64,000 bases of DNA from Saccharophagus degradans 2-40 (GTDB lineage Bacteria > Pseudomonadota > Gammaproteobacteria > Pseudomonadales > Cellvibrionaceae), in NCBI RefSeq assembly GCF_000013665.1, contig NC_007912.1:868001-932000 (forward strand), written 5' to 3'. The notes under the pieces are model-generated. The model did not search any database. It worked only from the letters and a program-made list of their open reading frames with translations, and was not told the DNA's origin. Of this stretch, positions 29,803-39,764 are shown piece by piece. Position 1 is the stretch's first letter, and every line of letters starts with the position of its first letter. A program made the translations under genes and the position numbers.

Positions 29803-29805
29803 ATG

Positions 29806-29835
29806 AGTGTCCTAAATATAAGTGTCCTAAATATA
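29806..29835 (-). repeat. Tandem 15-bp duplication carrying the ribosome site
   Basis: AGTGTCCTAAATATA is present twice back to back (29806-29820 and 29821-29835). Read on the - strand each copy supplies AGGACACT, so the gene at 28963-29802 has two tandem Shine-Dalgarno-like sites. Confidence 0.7.
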
Positions 29836-29872
29836 GAATGCTGAGGGGAATAATTGGGTTAACAATTAGGTT

Positions 29873-30814
29873 TTATTGTGCGAACTCGTTAAAAAAGTCG
29901 TCTATATTTTCGAGGTGGTTAAACCCAAATATCCAACAGGTTTCTACAACATCCGAAAAATCCAAACCGCCTTTGGCAATTGCCCCATTGTGGTAGCGCT
30001 CGTCTTTACCGTTGTATTGGTTGGCAATATCTAGGGCTGTGCTCCAAAGCACTTTAAGGTTATTTTGTTTAATTATGTTTTTTAAGTTTACGGGTTGTTC
30101 CGTTCGCAAGCCGGGGGTGCCATTGCCGGTGGCGTTGCCATCGGCTATTTTGTGGTAATCGCTGTACTGTTTAACGTAGCGCAATTTTGCGGGGGCTGCG
30201 TTTTCTTCGTTCCATGTGCTGTGCTGCACTATGTGAATGCGCTTGTTGGTATTTATATTCGGTAAGCGCTTTTTAACATTTTTAATGAGTGCAGCAGAAA
30301 AATCCGATTGGCCCGCTTCTGCTATCCAAATATCGCCGCCTTTAAGTAAGGTGTCGCTTACGAGTTGGCTCACGTCTGTTAACGCTTGATTAAAATTAGC
30401 GTGTGCATCAGACCAATTTTTGCCAAAGGCGGCATCAAATAATTCATTGGCGGGCACATACAAGCCACCTTGTATGCCATAAGCGCCCGCTACGGCGTGG
30501 TAGCGTACTTTTGCGAAACGCTTATCTGATAAAACCGTGGCAACGCCTGCAATAGCGTGAATATCGTCGACGTCGGTTTTGCTATCGAATTGCGCTAAAT
30601 ATAAATCTTTGGCGGTATTAAATTGCCCAAGTTGTGTGGTGGCTTGGGTGGTTTGGCGCGAGCTGTGTGTTTGGCTGGTTGAAGCGCTACTTTGTGCGGG
30701 AGTGGTGGCAGTAGGGTGAGACGCTGTATTTTTATGTGCGGCTCCAGAACAAGCCGTAAGCCATATGCCACCAAAGCACAACGAGAGCACGACTAGGGCG
30801 TTGCTAAAACGCAT
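29873..30814 (-). CDS. Lipoprotein, possible nucleoside-hydrolase-like fold
   Basis: A 313-residue lipoprotein: signal with lipobox WLTAC (Cys22), then a Thr/Ser/Gln-rich linker to about residue 60. The mature part starts with YLAQFDSKTDVDDIHAIAGVATVL, which recalls the metal-binding D-x-D-x-x-x-D-D start of inosine-uridine nucleoside hydrolases. I could not match further residues, so the function is open. GGGGAGG lies 4 bases before the ATG. It is downstream of, and separate from, the VOC fusion gene. Confidence 0.8.
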   Translation of the reverse strand: MRFSNALVVLSLCFGGIWLTACSGAAHKNTASHPTATTPAQSSASTSQTHSSRQTTQATTQLGQFNTAKDLYLAQFDSKTDVDDIHAIAGVATVLSDKRFAKVRYHAVAGAYGIQGGLYVPANELFDAAFGKNWSDAHANFNQALTDVSQLVSDTLLKGGDIWIAEAGQSDFSAALIKNVKKRLPNINTNKRIHIVQHSTWNEENAAPAKLRYVKQYSDYHKIADGNATGNGTPGLRTEQPVNLKNIIKQNNLKVLWSTALDIANQYNGKDERYHNGAIAKGGLDFSDVVETCWIFGFNHLENIDDFFNEFAQ

Positions 30815-30984
30815 AAAACCTCCCCTTGGTTTAACAAATTATTAATAGTTTATCGGTTTATTAATAGATTAATGCCAAATGGCCACAGAGCTAGCCGGCT
30901 ATAAAATTAATCAGAGTTTCCGTAACACCTTTTATACTAGTTTACAGGGCATAAGCTGTAAATGTTGTGCTGTAAGCCAATAAA

Positions 30985-31014
30985 AAGGGCGGCGCCTATG
31001 GTAGGCCCGCCCTT
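30985..31014 (-). terminator. Terminator of TonB receptor gene
   Basis: AAGGGCGG (30985-30992) pairs with CCGCCCTT (31007-31014), with an additional inner GCCTA/TAGGC pairing. On the - strand a CCCTTTTTATT tract follows the stem, giving a good intrinsic terminator for the receptor gene at 31044-33956. Confidence 0.82.
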
Positions 31015-31043
31015 GGGTGCTTAGTTATTTATTGTGGTACGGT

Positions 31044-33956
31044 TTACAGTTTAACGCGTACGCCAACAAAGAACTTAGTGCCGCTATATTCAATGCGGTT
31101 ATACGAACCGTCTGTCACGCGGTATTCTGCGTAAGGCTCGTTGGTTAAGTTAAGCGCTTGAAATTTAAGCTGTACATTTTTAGTTACGTTGTAAGCTAAC
31201 GATAAATCTACAGAGCTTGTGTCTTCTACAAAGCGGTTAGTTTGGCCAAAGTCGCTACCGAAAGGTTTTAGGTAGTCCGAACGATATTTGTAAGATAAAC
31301 GGCTAGTAATACCGAATTTCTCCCAGTACACCTCTGCGTTGTAGCTTTGCTTAGAGAAGCCCGGCAAGCTTGCTGGTGCAATCACTACGTCGTCGGTCAT
31401 GTCTACTCCGTTTTCGAAGTAGTCGAAGTTGGTATCGGCAAAGTTAGCGCCCGCCATTACACCTAAGCCATCAAAAGGTTGTGGCAAGGTGGTAAAGCCG
31501 TGCTGCAAGCTTAGTTCCACACCAGAAATGTTAGAGGCCTCACTGGTATTTTGAATTAAGCCGTTCACATCCATAGTGATGTCGGTACCGTTAATATTGA
31601 ACGACTCTTGTACTGTAGAGGAATCCGCAACATCTAGGCCCGCTTCGAACTCTTTAAAGTAGAACGCAGCAGAAAGCATAGTGTCTTCAGATGGGTACCA
31701 AGCAACCGATAGATCGTAGTTCATGGATTCAATGGCTTCCATGTTGGGGTTACCCAGCGCTGTGGCATTACCCGCCGCTACGGCTTCTGCTACGCTTGCA
31801 AAATCTTCTTCGCCATCACCTAGGTCTAGGTCGCGACCAGCGCCCATCCACCACATATCTGGGCGGGAAATTGCGCCGTAAATAGCCGTACGTATTTGCA
31901 CTTCCTCGTTAAGCGTAAAGTTTACGTTTAAGCTAGGTAATACGTTGATGTAATCGTTGTTGTAAACTTCTTTCTTTAGTGTGCCATCGGTTTCGGTAAT
32001 GGTTACAGTATCGTCCGAAGTATCTGCAGGTGTGCCTGCGTCATTTGCTACTACGCTGTAATCTTGGCGATAGCCAACAGATTCAACATTGGTTTGCACA
32101 ACGCGAACACCAAAGTTACCCGAAACATCAACACCGCCAAGCATGGTGTTAAAGTTAAACTTAGCGAAGGCAGAATTAATATTTTCGCTAAGAATTACAT
32201 CGCCTGCGCTTGCTGCTTCCGGGGTTAACGACATATCTTCGTCGCCAACCATTAGGTCGAATGCGCACAGGGTGTCGTAGGTAGCCCACTCGGTGAGGTT
32301 ACCGCCTGCATCGTCACCAAAACCAGATTGCGGGAAGGCAGTTGCACAGCCAGAGGCTATATCGGTAATGTCTGCGTGATCGGTAGCGGTAAACTCAACG
32401 CGGTCTTCGCCGTAGTTTTTATGCTCGTGCGAAGATAAACGCATGCCGCCTTCTATAGAGGTAATAAAGTCGCCCTCTAATAAGTAATCGGCATTAATTG
32501 CCAGTGCACTAATTGAATCGTTTACTTCTGCTTCGCCGTAACGTGCACGCTGGTTTGCATCGTAAAAGTCGTAATCGTTTAGCAAGCTGTAATCGATCTC
32601 AGAACTTGCTGCATCGTCGCTATCGGTGTACAAGCTAACGGTTGGCCAGCTGCTGCCGTAGTCACCAGCGGTGTCGAAGTCATACCATAGGCGGTCTGAT
32701 CTAAAACGTGTTTGCCAGGTTTCTTGGTAGCGCACGGTATCGGAATAAGAAATATCGGCATCTACAATAAGTTTGTCGTTTACTTGCCACTCAACGTTTA
32801 AGCCCGCACCTTTATAAACTTCATCGCGCTCTCTGAACTCGCCGTAGGTGCTTACGCGCGATTCACCAGTGTATGAAGTAAGTGCGCCAGAGTCGTTGGT
32901 GGTCCAGTTACCAATGCGACGACGGCCATCATCAAAATATAAATCGTGGCGATCTTCGTAGTAAAAACGGTCGGACCATTGCGCGTCGGCAACAATATTT
33001 AAATCGTCATTGGGCTGCCACTGCACGGTTGCCATTAACGCATCGCGAGTTTCTTCAGATTCCATCTGACGGAAGTAAAAAGCATTGGGAATAAAATAGT
33101 ATTCGCCGTCTGCCGCTGCACCGCCATTTGCGGCTGCATTGCTATCGCTCCAAGAGCAATTGCTGCCGCCGTCTTCAAAGTAGTCGGAGTTACAGTTGCG
33201 CAAGCTAGAGCTGGTGTTGTAGCTTTCTTCTGGGGTAGAGGAGTCGTGGCTGGCATAACCTATTGCTACACCAATGGCACCTATGTCGGTGTCAAAAATA
33301 TCGGTATACGACACAGAACCGCGGTAGCCAATACCGTCGTCGCCGTTTAGCTTCGCATCGTAATCGTTGTAGTTGGCTTTAACTTCGGCCTGAATGCGGC
33401 GTTTACCGTAATCTAACGGGCGCAAGCTCTGTAAGTTAATTAAGCCTGCAACACCACCTTCAACTAGGTCGGCGGTTTGTGATTTATAAACAACGGCGCC
33501 GTTTACTAGCTCTGACGGAAATTGCGAGAAAGCAACAGAGCGGTTACCACTACCGGATGAAATTTCGCGGCCGTTATAAGTGGAATAACCTAAGAATGGG
33601 CCAAGGCCACGTACAGAAATTTCACTGGCATTGCCTTTAAAGCGGTCGCCGGTTACACCCACAATACGCTCCAGGGTTTCTGCTACAGAAAGGTCTGGCA
33701 GAGCGCCCATTTCTGCCGCAGAGATAACATCCACAATGGATTCTGCGTCGCGCTTAATCTCGATAGAGTTGCGCATAGTGTTGCGCAGTGAACCAACTAC
33801 AACTACTTCTTCAAGCTGATTGCTCGATTCTTCCTGCGCAAATGTAGTAGGGGTTTGTATTGCAGCGGCAGCCACAAGTACAGCAAGTAATTTTTTTGAG
33901 TGCCCAAAGCGTGCTTGCTTAGGCGCGGCTAGTGGTTGAAAAGTCGTGATAGTCAC
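31044..33956 (-). CDS. TonB-dependent receptor
   Basis: A 970-residue outer-membrane receptor. I chose the GTG at 33956 because GGAGG lies 7 bases upstream (33964-33968) and because a signal peptide follows (KKLLAVLVAAAAIQTPTTFAQEE); the frame stays open further upstream without purpose. The plug domain is near residues 60-190 (LEEVVVVGSLRNTMRNSIEIKRDAESIVDVISAAEMGALPD, ISVRGLGPF) and a 22-strand-type barrel follows to the terminal FVGVRVKL. It is divergent from a secreted beta-helix protein gene, so it likely imports products of that enzyme. Substrate not identifiable. Confidence 0.93.
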   Translation of the reverse strand: MTITTFQPLAAPKQARFGHSKKLLAVLVAAAAIQTPTTFAQEESSNQLEEVVVVGSLRNTMRNSIEIKRDAESIVDVISAAEMGALPDLSVAETLERIVGVTGDRFKGNASEISVRGLGPFLGYSTYNGREISSGSGNRSVAFSQFPSELVNGAVVYKSQTADLVEGGVAGLINLQSLRPLDYGKRRIQAEVKANYNDYDAKLNGDDGIGYRGSVSYTDIFDTDIGAIGVAIGYASHDSSTPEESYNTSSSLRNCNSDYFEDGGSNCSWSDSNAAANGGAAADGEYYFIPNAFYFRQMESEETRDALMATVQWQPNDDLNIVADAQWSDRFYYEDRHDLYFDDGRRRIGNWTTNDSGALTSYTGESRVSTYGEFRERDEVYKGAGLNVEWQVNDKLIVDADISYSDTVRYQETWQTRFRSDRLWYDFDTAGDYGSSWPTVSLYTDSDDAASSEIDYSLLNDYDFYDANQRARYGEAEVNDSISALAINADYLLEGDFITSIEGGMRLSSHEHKNYGEDRVEFTATDHADITDIASGCATAFPQSGFGDDAGGNLTEWATYDTLCAFDLMVGDEDMSLTPEAASAGDVILSENINSAFAKFNFNTMLGGVDVSGNFGVRVVQTNVESVGYRQDYSVVANDAGTPADTSDDTVTITETDGTLKKEVYNNDYINVLPSLNVNFTLNEEVQIRTAIYGAISRPDMWWMGAGRDLDLGDGEEDFASVAEAVAAGNATALGNPNMEAIESMNYDLSVAWYPSEDTMLSAAFYFKEFEAGLDVADSSTVQESFNINGTDITMDVNGLIQNTSEASNISGVELSLQHGFTTLPQPFDGLGVMAGANFADTNFDYFENGVDMTDDVVIAPASLPGFSKQSYNAEVYWEKFGITSRLSYKYRSDYLKPFGSDFGQTNRFVEDTSSVDLSLAYNVTKNVQLKFQALNLTNEPYAEYRVTDGSYNRIEYSGTKFFVGVRVKL

Positions 33957-34151
33957 GGTTATTCCTCCGAAAATAATTATTATGCGCAAATACCCTATAG
34001 GGCTTGCTTGAGTGAGATTGGTTCGAGCTACTCTAGGTTGAGTATGGTGTGAGTATGAATTAATACAGCCTGATGGTAAAGTGGTAATGCCAGTTTGTGC
34101 GCGGCGTATAATGAAATAAATGCGCCTACCAACCAAAAGGTACAAGCCATC

Positions 34152-35846
34152 ATGCGTATGTTTAAGCGAATAAAGTCTGTTCCATCAAGGGGTTACCCGC
34201 TAAAAGCCAGTGTGTTCACAGCTGTCTTTTTATTGTCTATGTGTATCTGTGCGACAGAGTCAATAGATAATATCAATCAAAAAGTGCCCAATTTTTCTTA
34301 TGCTGGGTATAAAAATGGCGGGCATGCCCTGCGTATTCCGGTTAAGCATAGGCTTAATGTGGTGGATTTCGGTGCGGTAGCAAACGATGGCAAAGACGAT
34401 ACCTTGGCGTTTCGTAAAACGCTGGCCAAAGCCAACAGCTTGCAAGGGTCGGTGCATATTAGCGTGCCTGCTGGGCGCTTTATTATTAGCGATATTTTGT
34501 ATATTCAACGCAGCAATATTGTATTGCAGGGTGCAGGTACTGCAGGCACTACCCTCTATATGCCTCGGCCATTAAGTTTCGCTCCAAACCCAGAAGCCTT
34601 AGCAGAGCTGCGTACCTACCTAGTAACGTTAAATAAACGTCAGCGCGAGCCGCATAACCTAATAGATTTACCCTATTCACAGTATTCTTGGTCTGGTGGG
34701 TATATTTGGGTTGGTGTAGCGGGGGATCGCATCAAGCCCTATTTAGATGAGTTAGATACACCAATAAACCCAATTGCCAAACCAACCGCTGGTAAGCAGG
34801 GCGAAAGCGTCATGGTGGTTGATAACCCTAGTGCACTTAGCGCGGGACAGGTTGTTACAATTAATTGGTACAACAAAGCGGGTGAAAATTCTGCATTGTT
34901 GGCATCGCTTTACCCAGGGCTAAGCCGCGATCACATTGGCGAAAACCACCGCAAGTTTCCCAACCGGCCACTGGTAACACAGTACAGCAAGGTGGCAAAG
35001 GTGGAGGGCAATCGCGTTACCCTTGCCGATGTTTTACTGCACGATATTGAGCCACACACAGATATTTCGATAACGCCGTTTTTAACTAACGTGGGTATCG
35101 AAGAGTTGACGATAGCGTTCCCAGATTCGCCATTTGTAGCGCATCATATTGAGCAAGGTTTTAATGGTATTTACTTAACCGGCTTATTCGACGGCTGGGT
35201 AAAAAATATAACCGTTATCAATTCCGATAGCGCCGTACTTACCGAAAAAATTGCGAACGTTACTATAAAAGGTGTAACTACCACCGGTACTCACAAAGCG
35301 CATTACAGCGTGGCAATGAGCAACACACACAATGTGTTAGTAGATGGCTTAAAAGTTTTTAACCCCGTAGAGCACCCCATAAGTTTTAATACCGGTGCAA
35401 CCAAAAGCGTTTACACCCATTCAGAAATTTATAGCCGGCCCATACTCGATCAACACTCTGGCGCAAACCATCAAAACCTATTTGATAACTTGCAGATGTA
35501 TATAGAGCTAAACGAACAAGAGCTTGCTTCCAACAGCTATGCCTTATTTAAAACCGGTGGTGCAAAATATTGGTGGCCAGCACATGGTGCGGGCAGCAGC
35601 TTTTGGAATATTCAAATTACCTTTGAGAATGGTGTTAGTAATATCAGTAATACGCCAATAAAATTGTATGGCGTAAAAGATGGGCCAGGCGCAAATTTAG
35701 TGGGTGTAAAGGCCAATATGCCAGTTAAAATAGAGTACTTACCGCAACCCGCAATACTGGATGCCGAGCGCGACTTAACTTCTGTGCCGTCTTTGTACCT
35801 TTATCAATTACAGCAGCGGTTGGCAGAATCAGAAAGCAGCAAATAA
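34152..35846 (+). CDS. Secreted right-handed beta-helix (pectate-lyase superfamily) protein
   Basis: A 564-residue secreted protein with signal peptide (about residues 1-35). I prefer ATG 34152, since the frame is open from 34095 but the signal begins at MRMFKRIKS. VVDFGAVANDGKDDTLAFRKTL is the typical start of the pectate-lyase-3 type beta-helix, and repeated strands with Asn ladders follow (NIVLQGAGT, VTIKGVTTTGT, NVLVDGLKVFNP). A polysaccharide lyase or hydrolase role is plausible, but no catalytic set was recognised. The divergent TonB receptor starts about 195 bases away, so the two may share a control region and a substrate. Confidence 0.82.
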   Translation: MRMFKRIKSVPSRGYPLKASVFTAVFLLSMCICATESIDNINQKVPNFSYAGYKNGGHALRIPVKHRLNVVDFGAVANDGKDDTLAFRKTLAKANSLQGSVHISVPAGRFIISDILYIQRSNIVLQGAGTAGTTLYMPRPLSFAPNPEALAELRTYLVTLNKRQREPHNLIDLPYSQYSWSGGYIWVGVAGDRIKPYLDELDTPINPIAKPTAGKQGESVMVVDNPSALSAGQVVTINWYNKAGENSALLASLYPGLSRDHIGENHRKFPNRPLVTQYSKVAKVEGNRVTLADVLLHDIEPHTDISITPFLTNVGIEELTIAFPDSPFVAHHIEQGFNGIYLTGLFDGWVKNITVINSDSAVLTEKIANVTIKGVTTTGTHKAHYSVAMSNTHNVLVDGLKVFNPVEHPISFNTGATKSVYTHSEIYSRPILDQHSGANHQNLFDNLQMYIELNEQELASNSYALFKTGGAKYWWPAHGAGSSFWNIQITFENGVSNISNTPIKLYGVKDGPGANLVGVKANMPVKIEYLPQPAILDAERDLTSVPSLYLYQLQQRLAESESSK

Positions 35847-35942
35847 TGTAATAAATAAAATAGCTACCCAAAATACCACCAAATAAAGGTGCATACCACA
35901 AAGCCTGCCCAGCCTTGGTTGGTTTGATTTGGTTGGGCACTT

Positions 35943-36869
35943 TTAAAAACCCGTAGGTAAGGTTAGCACCCAAACTCTAGGTGCTAACCTTGGCTTGTTG
36001 TACATAGCGGGCCGGCTTGGGTCGCCCAGCAATACGAGTTTGTTTCCTTCTTCAAACGCTACATCAATCACCATGCCCGCGGCAAAGCTAATGTTGGCGA
36101 TGTCTTTGCCTTCTGGGAATGTATTGTTATACAGCCGCACAATACTCGTTTGCGGACGGCTGCTGTCGCCGCCAAAAGCGTACGAATAGCTATCGTGGTA
36201 ATACACCAAAACGGTTGTATTGGTGCTTTCGTTTACAAAGCGTTTGGGGGGAATGTCAAACGTGTAATAAGGCGTCGATTCTAATTTATGGGCTTCTAGT
36301 GTTTTTACATTTACCTGATAAAGGTGGCGAAGCTGATGGTCGTGTTGCGACGGGGGAGCGGCTTCTACAAGCATATAGTTTGCGTTTATTACTGCCGCGT
36401 GGGTTACGCGAGTAAAATTGTGTGTGCCCCACGCTTTTTCTTCGTGTGCTAGCACGCCGTTGTGTACCCAAAATAATTTTTTATCTTTAAATGCAAAAGT
36501 ATAATAGGGGCCGGTGAGTAATAAATAGCTTTTGCTCTGCTCTTGCTCAAGCCCAGAGCTGCCCACAACAAAGGTGTTGTTGTCTTGTAGTACAGCGTCT
36601 TGTGCATTGATGCTTTTATCCCAAAGAATGCTGTAGTAATTGTCCCAAGGCTGCATATTGGTTGCGCGCTCGGTGAGCGTGGCGTCTTTTACCAGCACTT
36701 TATTGTTGGCGTTGCGGCGCACCTTGCGTTCGGTGCGTGGCGCAATATTAAACATAATGAACACGCCTATGCCAAATATTACGTAGGCCACCATGCAAAA
36801 CAGAAATATCTTTCCAATCCAGAACAAAATGTCTAACAAGTCATACACCTTTTGTATAGTTTCACTCAC
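35943..36869 (-). CDS. Membrane-anchored protein of unknown function
   Basis: A protein of about 308 residues if it starts at GTG 36869 (VSETIQKV), or 328 from ATG 36929; neither has a strong ribosome site. One strong membrane helix near the N-terminus (FWIGKIFLFCMVAYVIFGIG) is followed by a soluble domain of about 250 residues rich in beta-strands, which looks like a propeller-type or WD-like repeat sensor (WDNYYSILWDKSINAQDAVL, YYTFAFKDKKLFWVHNG, LYQVNVKTLEAHKL). No family recognised. It is divergent from the S41 peptidase gene. Confidence 0.7.
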   Translation of the reverse strand: MSETIQKVYDLLDILFWIGKIFLFCMVAYVIFGIGVFIMFNIAPRTERKVRRNANNKVLVKDATLTERATNMQPWDNYYSILWDKSINAQDAVLQDNNTFVVGSSGLEQEQSKSYLLLTGPYYTFAFKDKKLFWVHNGVLAHEEKAWGTHNFTRVTHAAVINANYMLVEAAPPSQHDHQLRHLYQVNVKTLEAHKLESTPYYTFDIPPKRFVNESTNTTVLVYYHDSYSYAFGGDSSRPQTSIVRLYNNTFPEGKDIANISFAAGMVIDVAFEEGNKLVLLGDPSRPAMYNKPRLAPRVWVLTLPTGF

Positions 36870-36981
36870 TGGTGGCAAGCTTACCCTAAATGTAAGTAGC
36901 CAGTAACAACTTGATACACACTGATACATTTAAACACGTTAGTTAGGGATACACTTCTGTGTAAATCAATTAGCAGGAGCG

Positions 36982-38502
36982 ATGGCGATGAAACGAGTAA
37001 AGAATGGATTGTTGGCGTGTTTATATACTGTGGGTGTGGTTGCATGTGGTGGCGCGAATAACGAGAAAGTATATGATGACTACATAGGTGTGTGGCAAGC
37101 AGACGGCTATAACTATGCGCTGCATATTGGTGTAAGTAAAAGCAGCGCCAACCAAAATAAAGAGTACTCGCTTAAACAATATTCCTACACGCAAGACCAC
37201 TGCTTGCTGCAGCGCGAGGTGGCAGGCTATTCGTTAAGTGAACTACAGCAAATTGTAAAACTGGGGCATGGGCAGGTAGTTTTCGAGTTTATCGAACCCG
37301 GGCAAAGCCTAAGCCCTGGCATACGGTACACCAAGCAAGAAACATTGCCGGCTGCATGTCGCCACAATTTAAGTGCTGTGGCGCATCAAAAAAATTATCG
37401 TTTTGATGCAGAGCGCGACTTCGACATTTTTTGGCAAACTTTCAGCGAGCTGTATGTTAGCTTTGATGAGGCCAATATCGACTGGCAAGAGATTGAGCTG
37501 GAATTTCGATCTAGATTACAACTTGTACAAAACGAAAACGACCTGGCCGTGCACTTTGCGCAAATGATAGAACGCATACAAGATGGCCACAACATTGTAG
37601 TGAAAACCGAATTAACGGCCGACTTTGATGCAAGTATGCGCGCTAATTTAGCCAGTGGCGAGGTAGATGTATACAGTTACCCGTTAAAACCAACTTATGC
37701 AGACCTATTAATAGAAGAGTATGTACAGCAAAATAACATTGCGTTGCCATTATCGAATACCGATAAGCAAAACGCGTATGCTTATGCAGAAACACAGCTG
37801 GATTTGTATTACGCCAATATTTTTAATTTAGCCACAACCGAAGTGCATGCTAGAAGTAATGATCACTTTATTTGGACAACGCTCGAAAATAATATTGGCT
37901 ACATACTTATTAACCAAATGGATGGCTATACGAGCGAATTTTTAGATTTGGCCGCCGATAAAAGCGCGGCACAAACACAAATAGATGAAGCGGTAGCTGA
38001 GCTGCAAGATACTCAAGCCATAATAATTGATGTGCGATTAAACGAAGGCGGCTTTGATGAAGTTGGCCTTGTGTATATAAGCCGCTTTTTAAGTGAATAC
38101 ACCGCGCTTTATTCTAAGCGTGCGGCGCCCATACAAAAAAGGGAAATACCCTTAGATGTATGGCTGCGCCCAGACGGCGAAATACAATACCTTAAGCCGG
38201 TAGTAGTGCTAACCAGCGCAACCACATTTAGCGGTGCAGAAGTGTTTGCCCTAGCAATGCGTGAGCGCGCAAACACTACCATAGTGGGAGAACGTTCGGG
38301 CGGCGGTTTTTCAGATATTTTATTAAAACGCGTTAGCTCAAATATTGCCTTTGGCCTAAGTAACGAAGTGTACACAAGCCCGCGAGGCGAATGGTTTGAG
38401 CGCTTAGGCGTGCCTGTACACCACGAAGTGAGTATGCCTACAAAAGCTCAACGAGAAAACGGTTTAGACCCAATGCTGCAAAGGGCGCTAGAGCTTTTCT
38501 AG
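36982..38502 (+). CDS. S41-family peptidase, lipoprotein
   Basis: A 506-residue lipoprotein with AGGAG just before the ATG and a lipobox GVVAC (Cys22). Residues about 125-215 are helical and linker. The C-terminal half is a tail-specific-protease (S41) core: NIGYILINQMDGY, IIIDVRLNEGGFDEVG, VVVLTSATTFSGAEVFALAM with likely nucleophile Ser417, then TTIVGERSGGGFSD and the final GVPVHHEV. No PDZ domain is obvious. It probably acts in the periplasm; the target is unknown. Confidence 0.88.
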   Translation: MAMKRVKNGLLACLYTVGVVACGGANNEKVYDDYIGVWQADGYNYALHIGVSKSSANQNKEYSLKQYSYTQDHCLLQREVAGYSLSELQQIVKLGHGQVVFEFIEPGQSLSPGIRYTKQETLPAACRHNLSAVAHQKNYRFDAERDFDIFWQTFSELYVSFDEANIDWQEIELEFRSRLQLVQNENDLAVHFAQMIERIQDGHNIVVKTELTADFDASMRANLASGEVDVYSYPLKPTYADLLIEEYVQQNNIALPLSNTDKQNAYAYAETQLDLYYANIFNLATTEVHARSNDHFIWTTLENNIGYILINQMDGYTSEFLDLAADKSAAQTQIDEAVAELQDTQAIIIDVRLNEGGFDEVGLVYISRFLSEYTALYSKRAAPIQKREIPLDVWLRPDGEIQYLKPVVVLTSATTFSGAEVFALAMRERANTTIVGERSGGGFSDILLKRVSSNIAFGLSNEVYTSPRGEWFERLGVPVHHEVSMPTKAQRENGLDPMLQRALELF

Positions 38503-38539
38503 GTGCATCTAGGGTAATGTTACTGCGAGCCGATGGCAG

Positions 38540-38632
38540 GCACTAAGCCAAACGCTCTCAAGTCCAAATGCAAAACAAGCAGCCAGTACAAAATTAAAAC
38601 CACAAACGGTGGGCTGTGCCCACCCTACGGAT
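38540..38632 (+). repeat. Degraded REP-like element
   Basis: The palindrome GGTGGGCTGTGCCCACC (38608-38624) followed by CTACGG, and the preceding CAGTACAAAATTAAAAC, match the right half of the repeats at 52.0 and 52.9 kb. The left GCCGGAT half is eroded. Confidence 0.6.
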
Positions 38633-38642
38633 AATCATTTTT

Positions 38643-39680
38643 TCATAACTCTCTATTGTACTTAACCGCCAACTGGTCATATTCCTGCTTATTTAATTCG
38701 AAAGCATACTCAAGTATTGCGCGCGCTTCGTGGTTTAAATTATCGTTGGGGTTATTTGCTATAGCCATTAAGGCATTTTTCATTTCTTCGGTTGCAGAAA
38801 TATCGCCGGAAGCGAGACTATCTAACACCGCATTCCGTATTGGGTTTGCTCTGTGTTGCGAAAGTAAATCACTAGCAACGGCAGGTCGATGTTCTTGATC
38901 AGAAAAGCGTAACAGCTGCGGTACAACCTTGGCCGCTTCATTTGCGGGGCTGTGGTCGATTAACTGCGTTAGCTCTATGCGTATACCATGCTTTTCTTCT
39001 TCAAACAGCTGATGCGGTTGCACTAAGTGAAGTGCTTCTAATTTGGTGCTCGCATCTACTGCCTCCATATCAACTATATGCAATAAAGCCTGAACGGTGG
39101 GTTTAGAATCTATAGTGCCACTAGTATTGGTAAGTAAAGCTAGAAACTTTTCGCGCGATTCGACGTTTTCAAGTGCTCCTTCATACTGCTCTGCAATAGA
39201 AAGTAAGGCAAAGTCTAAGTCCTGCGCAGGCAATGTTTGTAATGCCGTTAATGCAGAAGAAAATAAATGGCTATCTAGTGGGGTGTTATAAAGTAAGTCG
39301 ATTAAGTCATCGGCAAGCTGCGGGTTTGTAGCGATCGCTTTTTTCAAAATATCAAACTGTTCGGCAACAAGCTCACCGTTGCCGGCTTGCTGGCGCAACA
39401 TGTCTAGTCTCTCCAGCATGCTTTCAATGTTTTCATCACCCGCTATGGGTGCTGTGGTATTCAAAGCTGCTTTAGTATTTCTAGTTACCTCGTTAGGTTT
39501 AATGGTAGCGGGTTCCAATGTGCAAGCCGCTAGCGCGTTTACATGCGTAGTGGGTGGGTGGTTACTTTTATTAAGCGCTAACTGGTCACCGTTATTAGCC
39601 GAATCCTTAGCGACAGATGAAACCATATAGCCCGCAATAAAGCAGCCAAAAGCGAATGTAAATAGAGCTATTGTTTTCAC
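38643..39680 (-). CDS. Secreted or membrane-anchored alpha-helical protein
   Basis: A 345-residue protein from GTG 39680, which has AGGGG 7 bases upstream. The first 25 residues are a signal or anchor (TIALFTFAFGCFIAGYMVSSVA). The rest is nearly all helical and rich in Ala/Leu/Asp/Glu, with repeated helix pairs of roughly 35-40 residues that resemble HEAT- or TPR-like solenoids (VQALLHIVDMEAVDASTKLEALHLV). No catalytic motif. Function unknown; a protein-protein scaffold is possible. Confidence 0.72.
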   Translation of the reverse strand: MKTIALFTFAFGCFIAGYMVSSVAKDSANNGDQLALNKSNHPPTTHVNALAACTLEPATIKPNEVTRNTKAALNTTAPIAGDENIESMLERLDMLRQQAGNGELVAEQFDILKKAIATNPQLADDLIDLLYNTPLDSHLFSSALTALQTLPAQDLDFALLSIAEQYEGALENVESREKFLALLTNTSGTIDSKPTVQALLHIVDMEAVDASTKLEALHLVQPHQLFEEEKHGIRIELTQLIDHSPANEAAKVVPQLLRFSDQEHRPAVASDLLSQHRANPIRNAVLDSLASGDISATEEMKNALMAIANNPNDNLNHEARAILEYAFELNKQEYDQLAVKYNREL

Positions 39681-39764
39681 GCTGTTACCCCTAATGTAGA
39701 AGTATTACAAAATTGGTTGGGCCGCGTGTGGCAGCCCAACCAAACTGTTATTACCTAAAAATAC

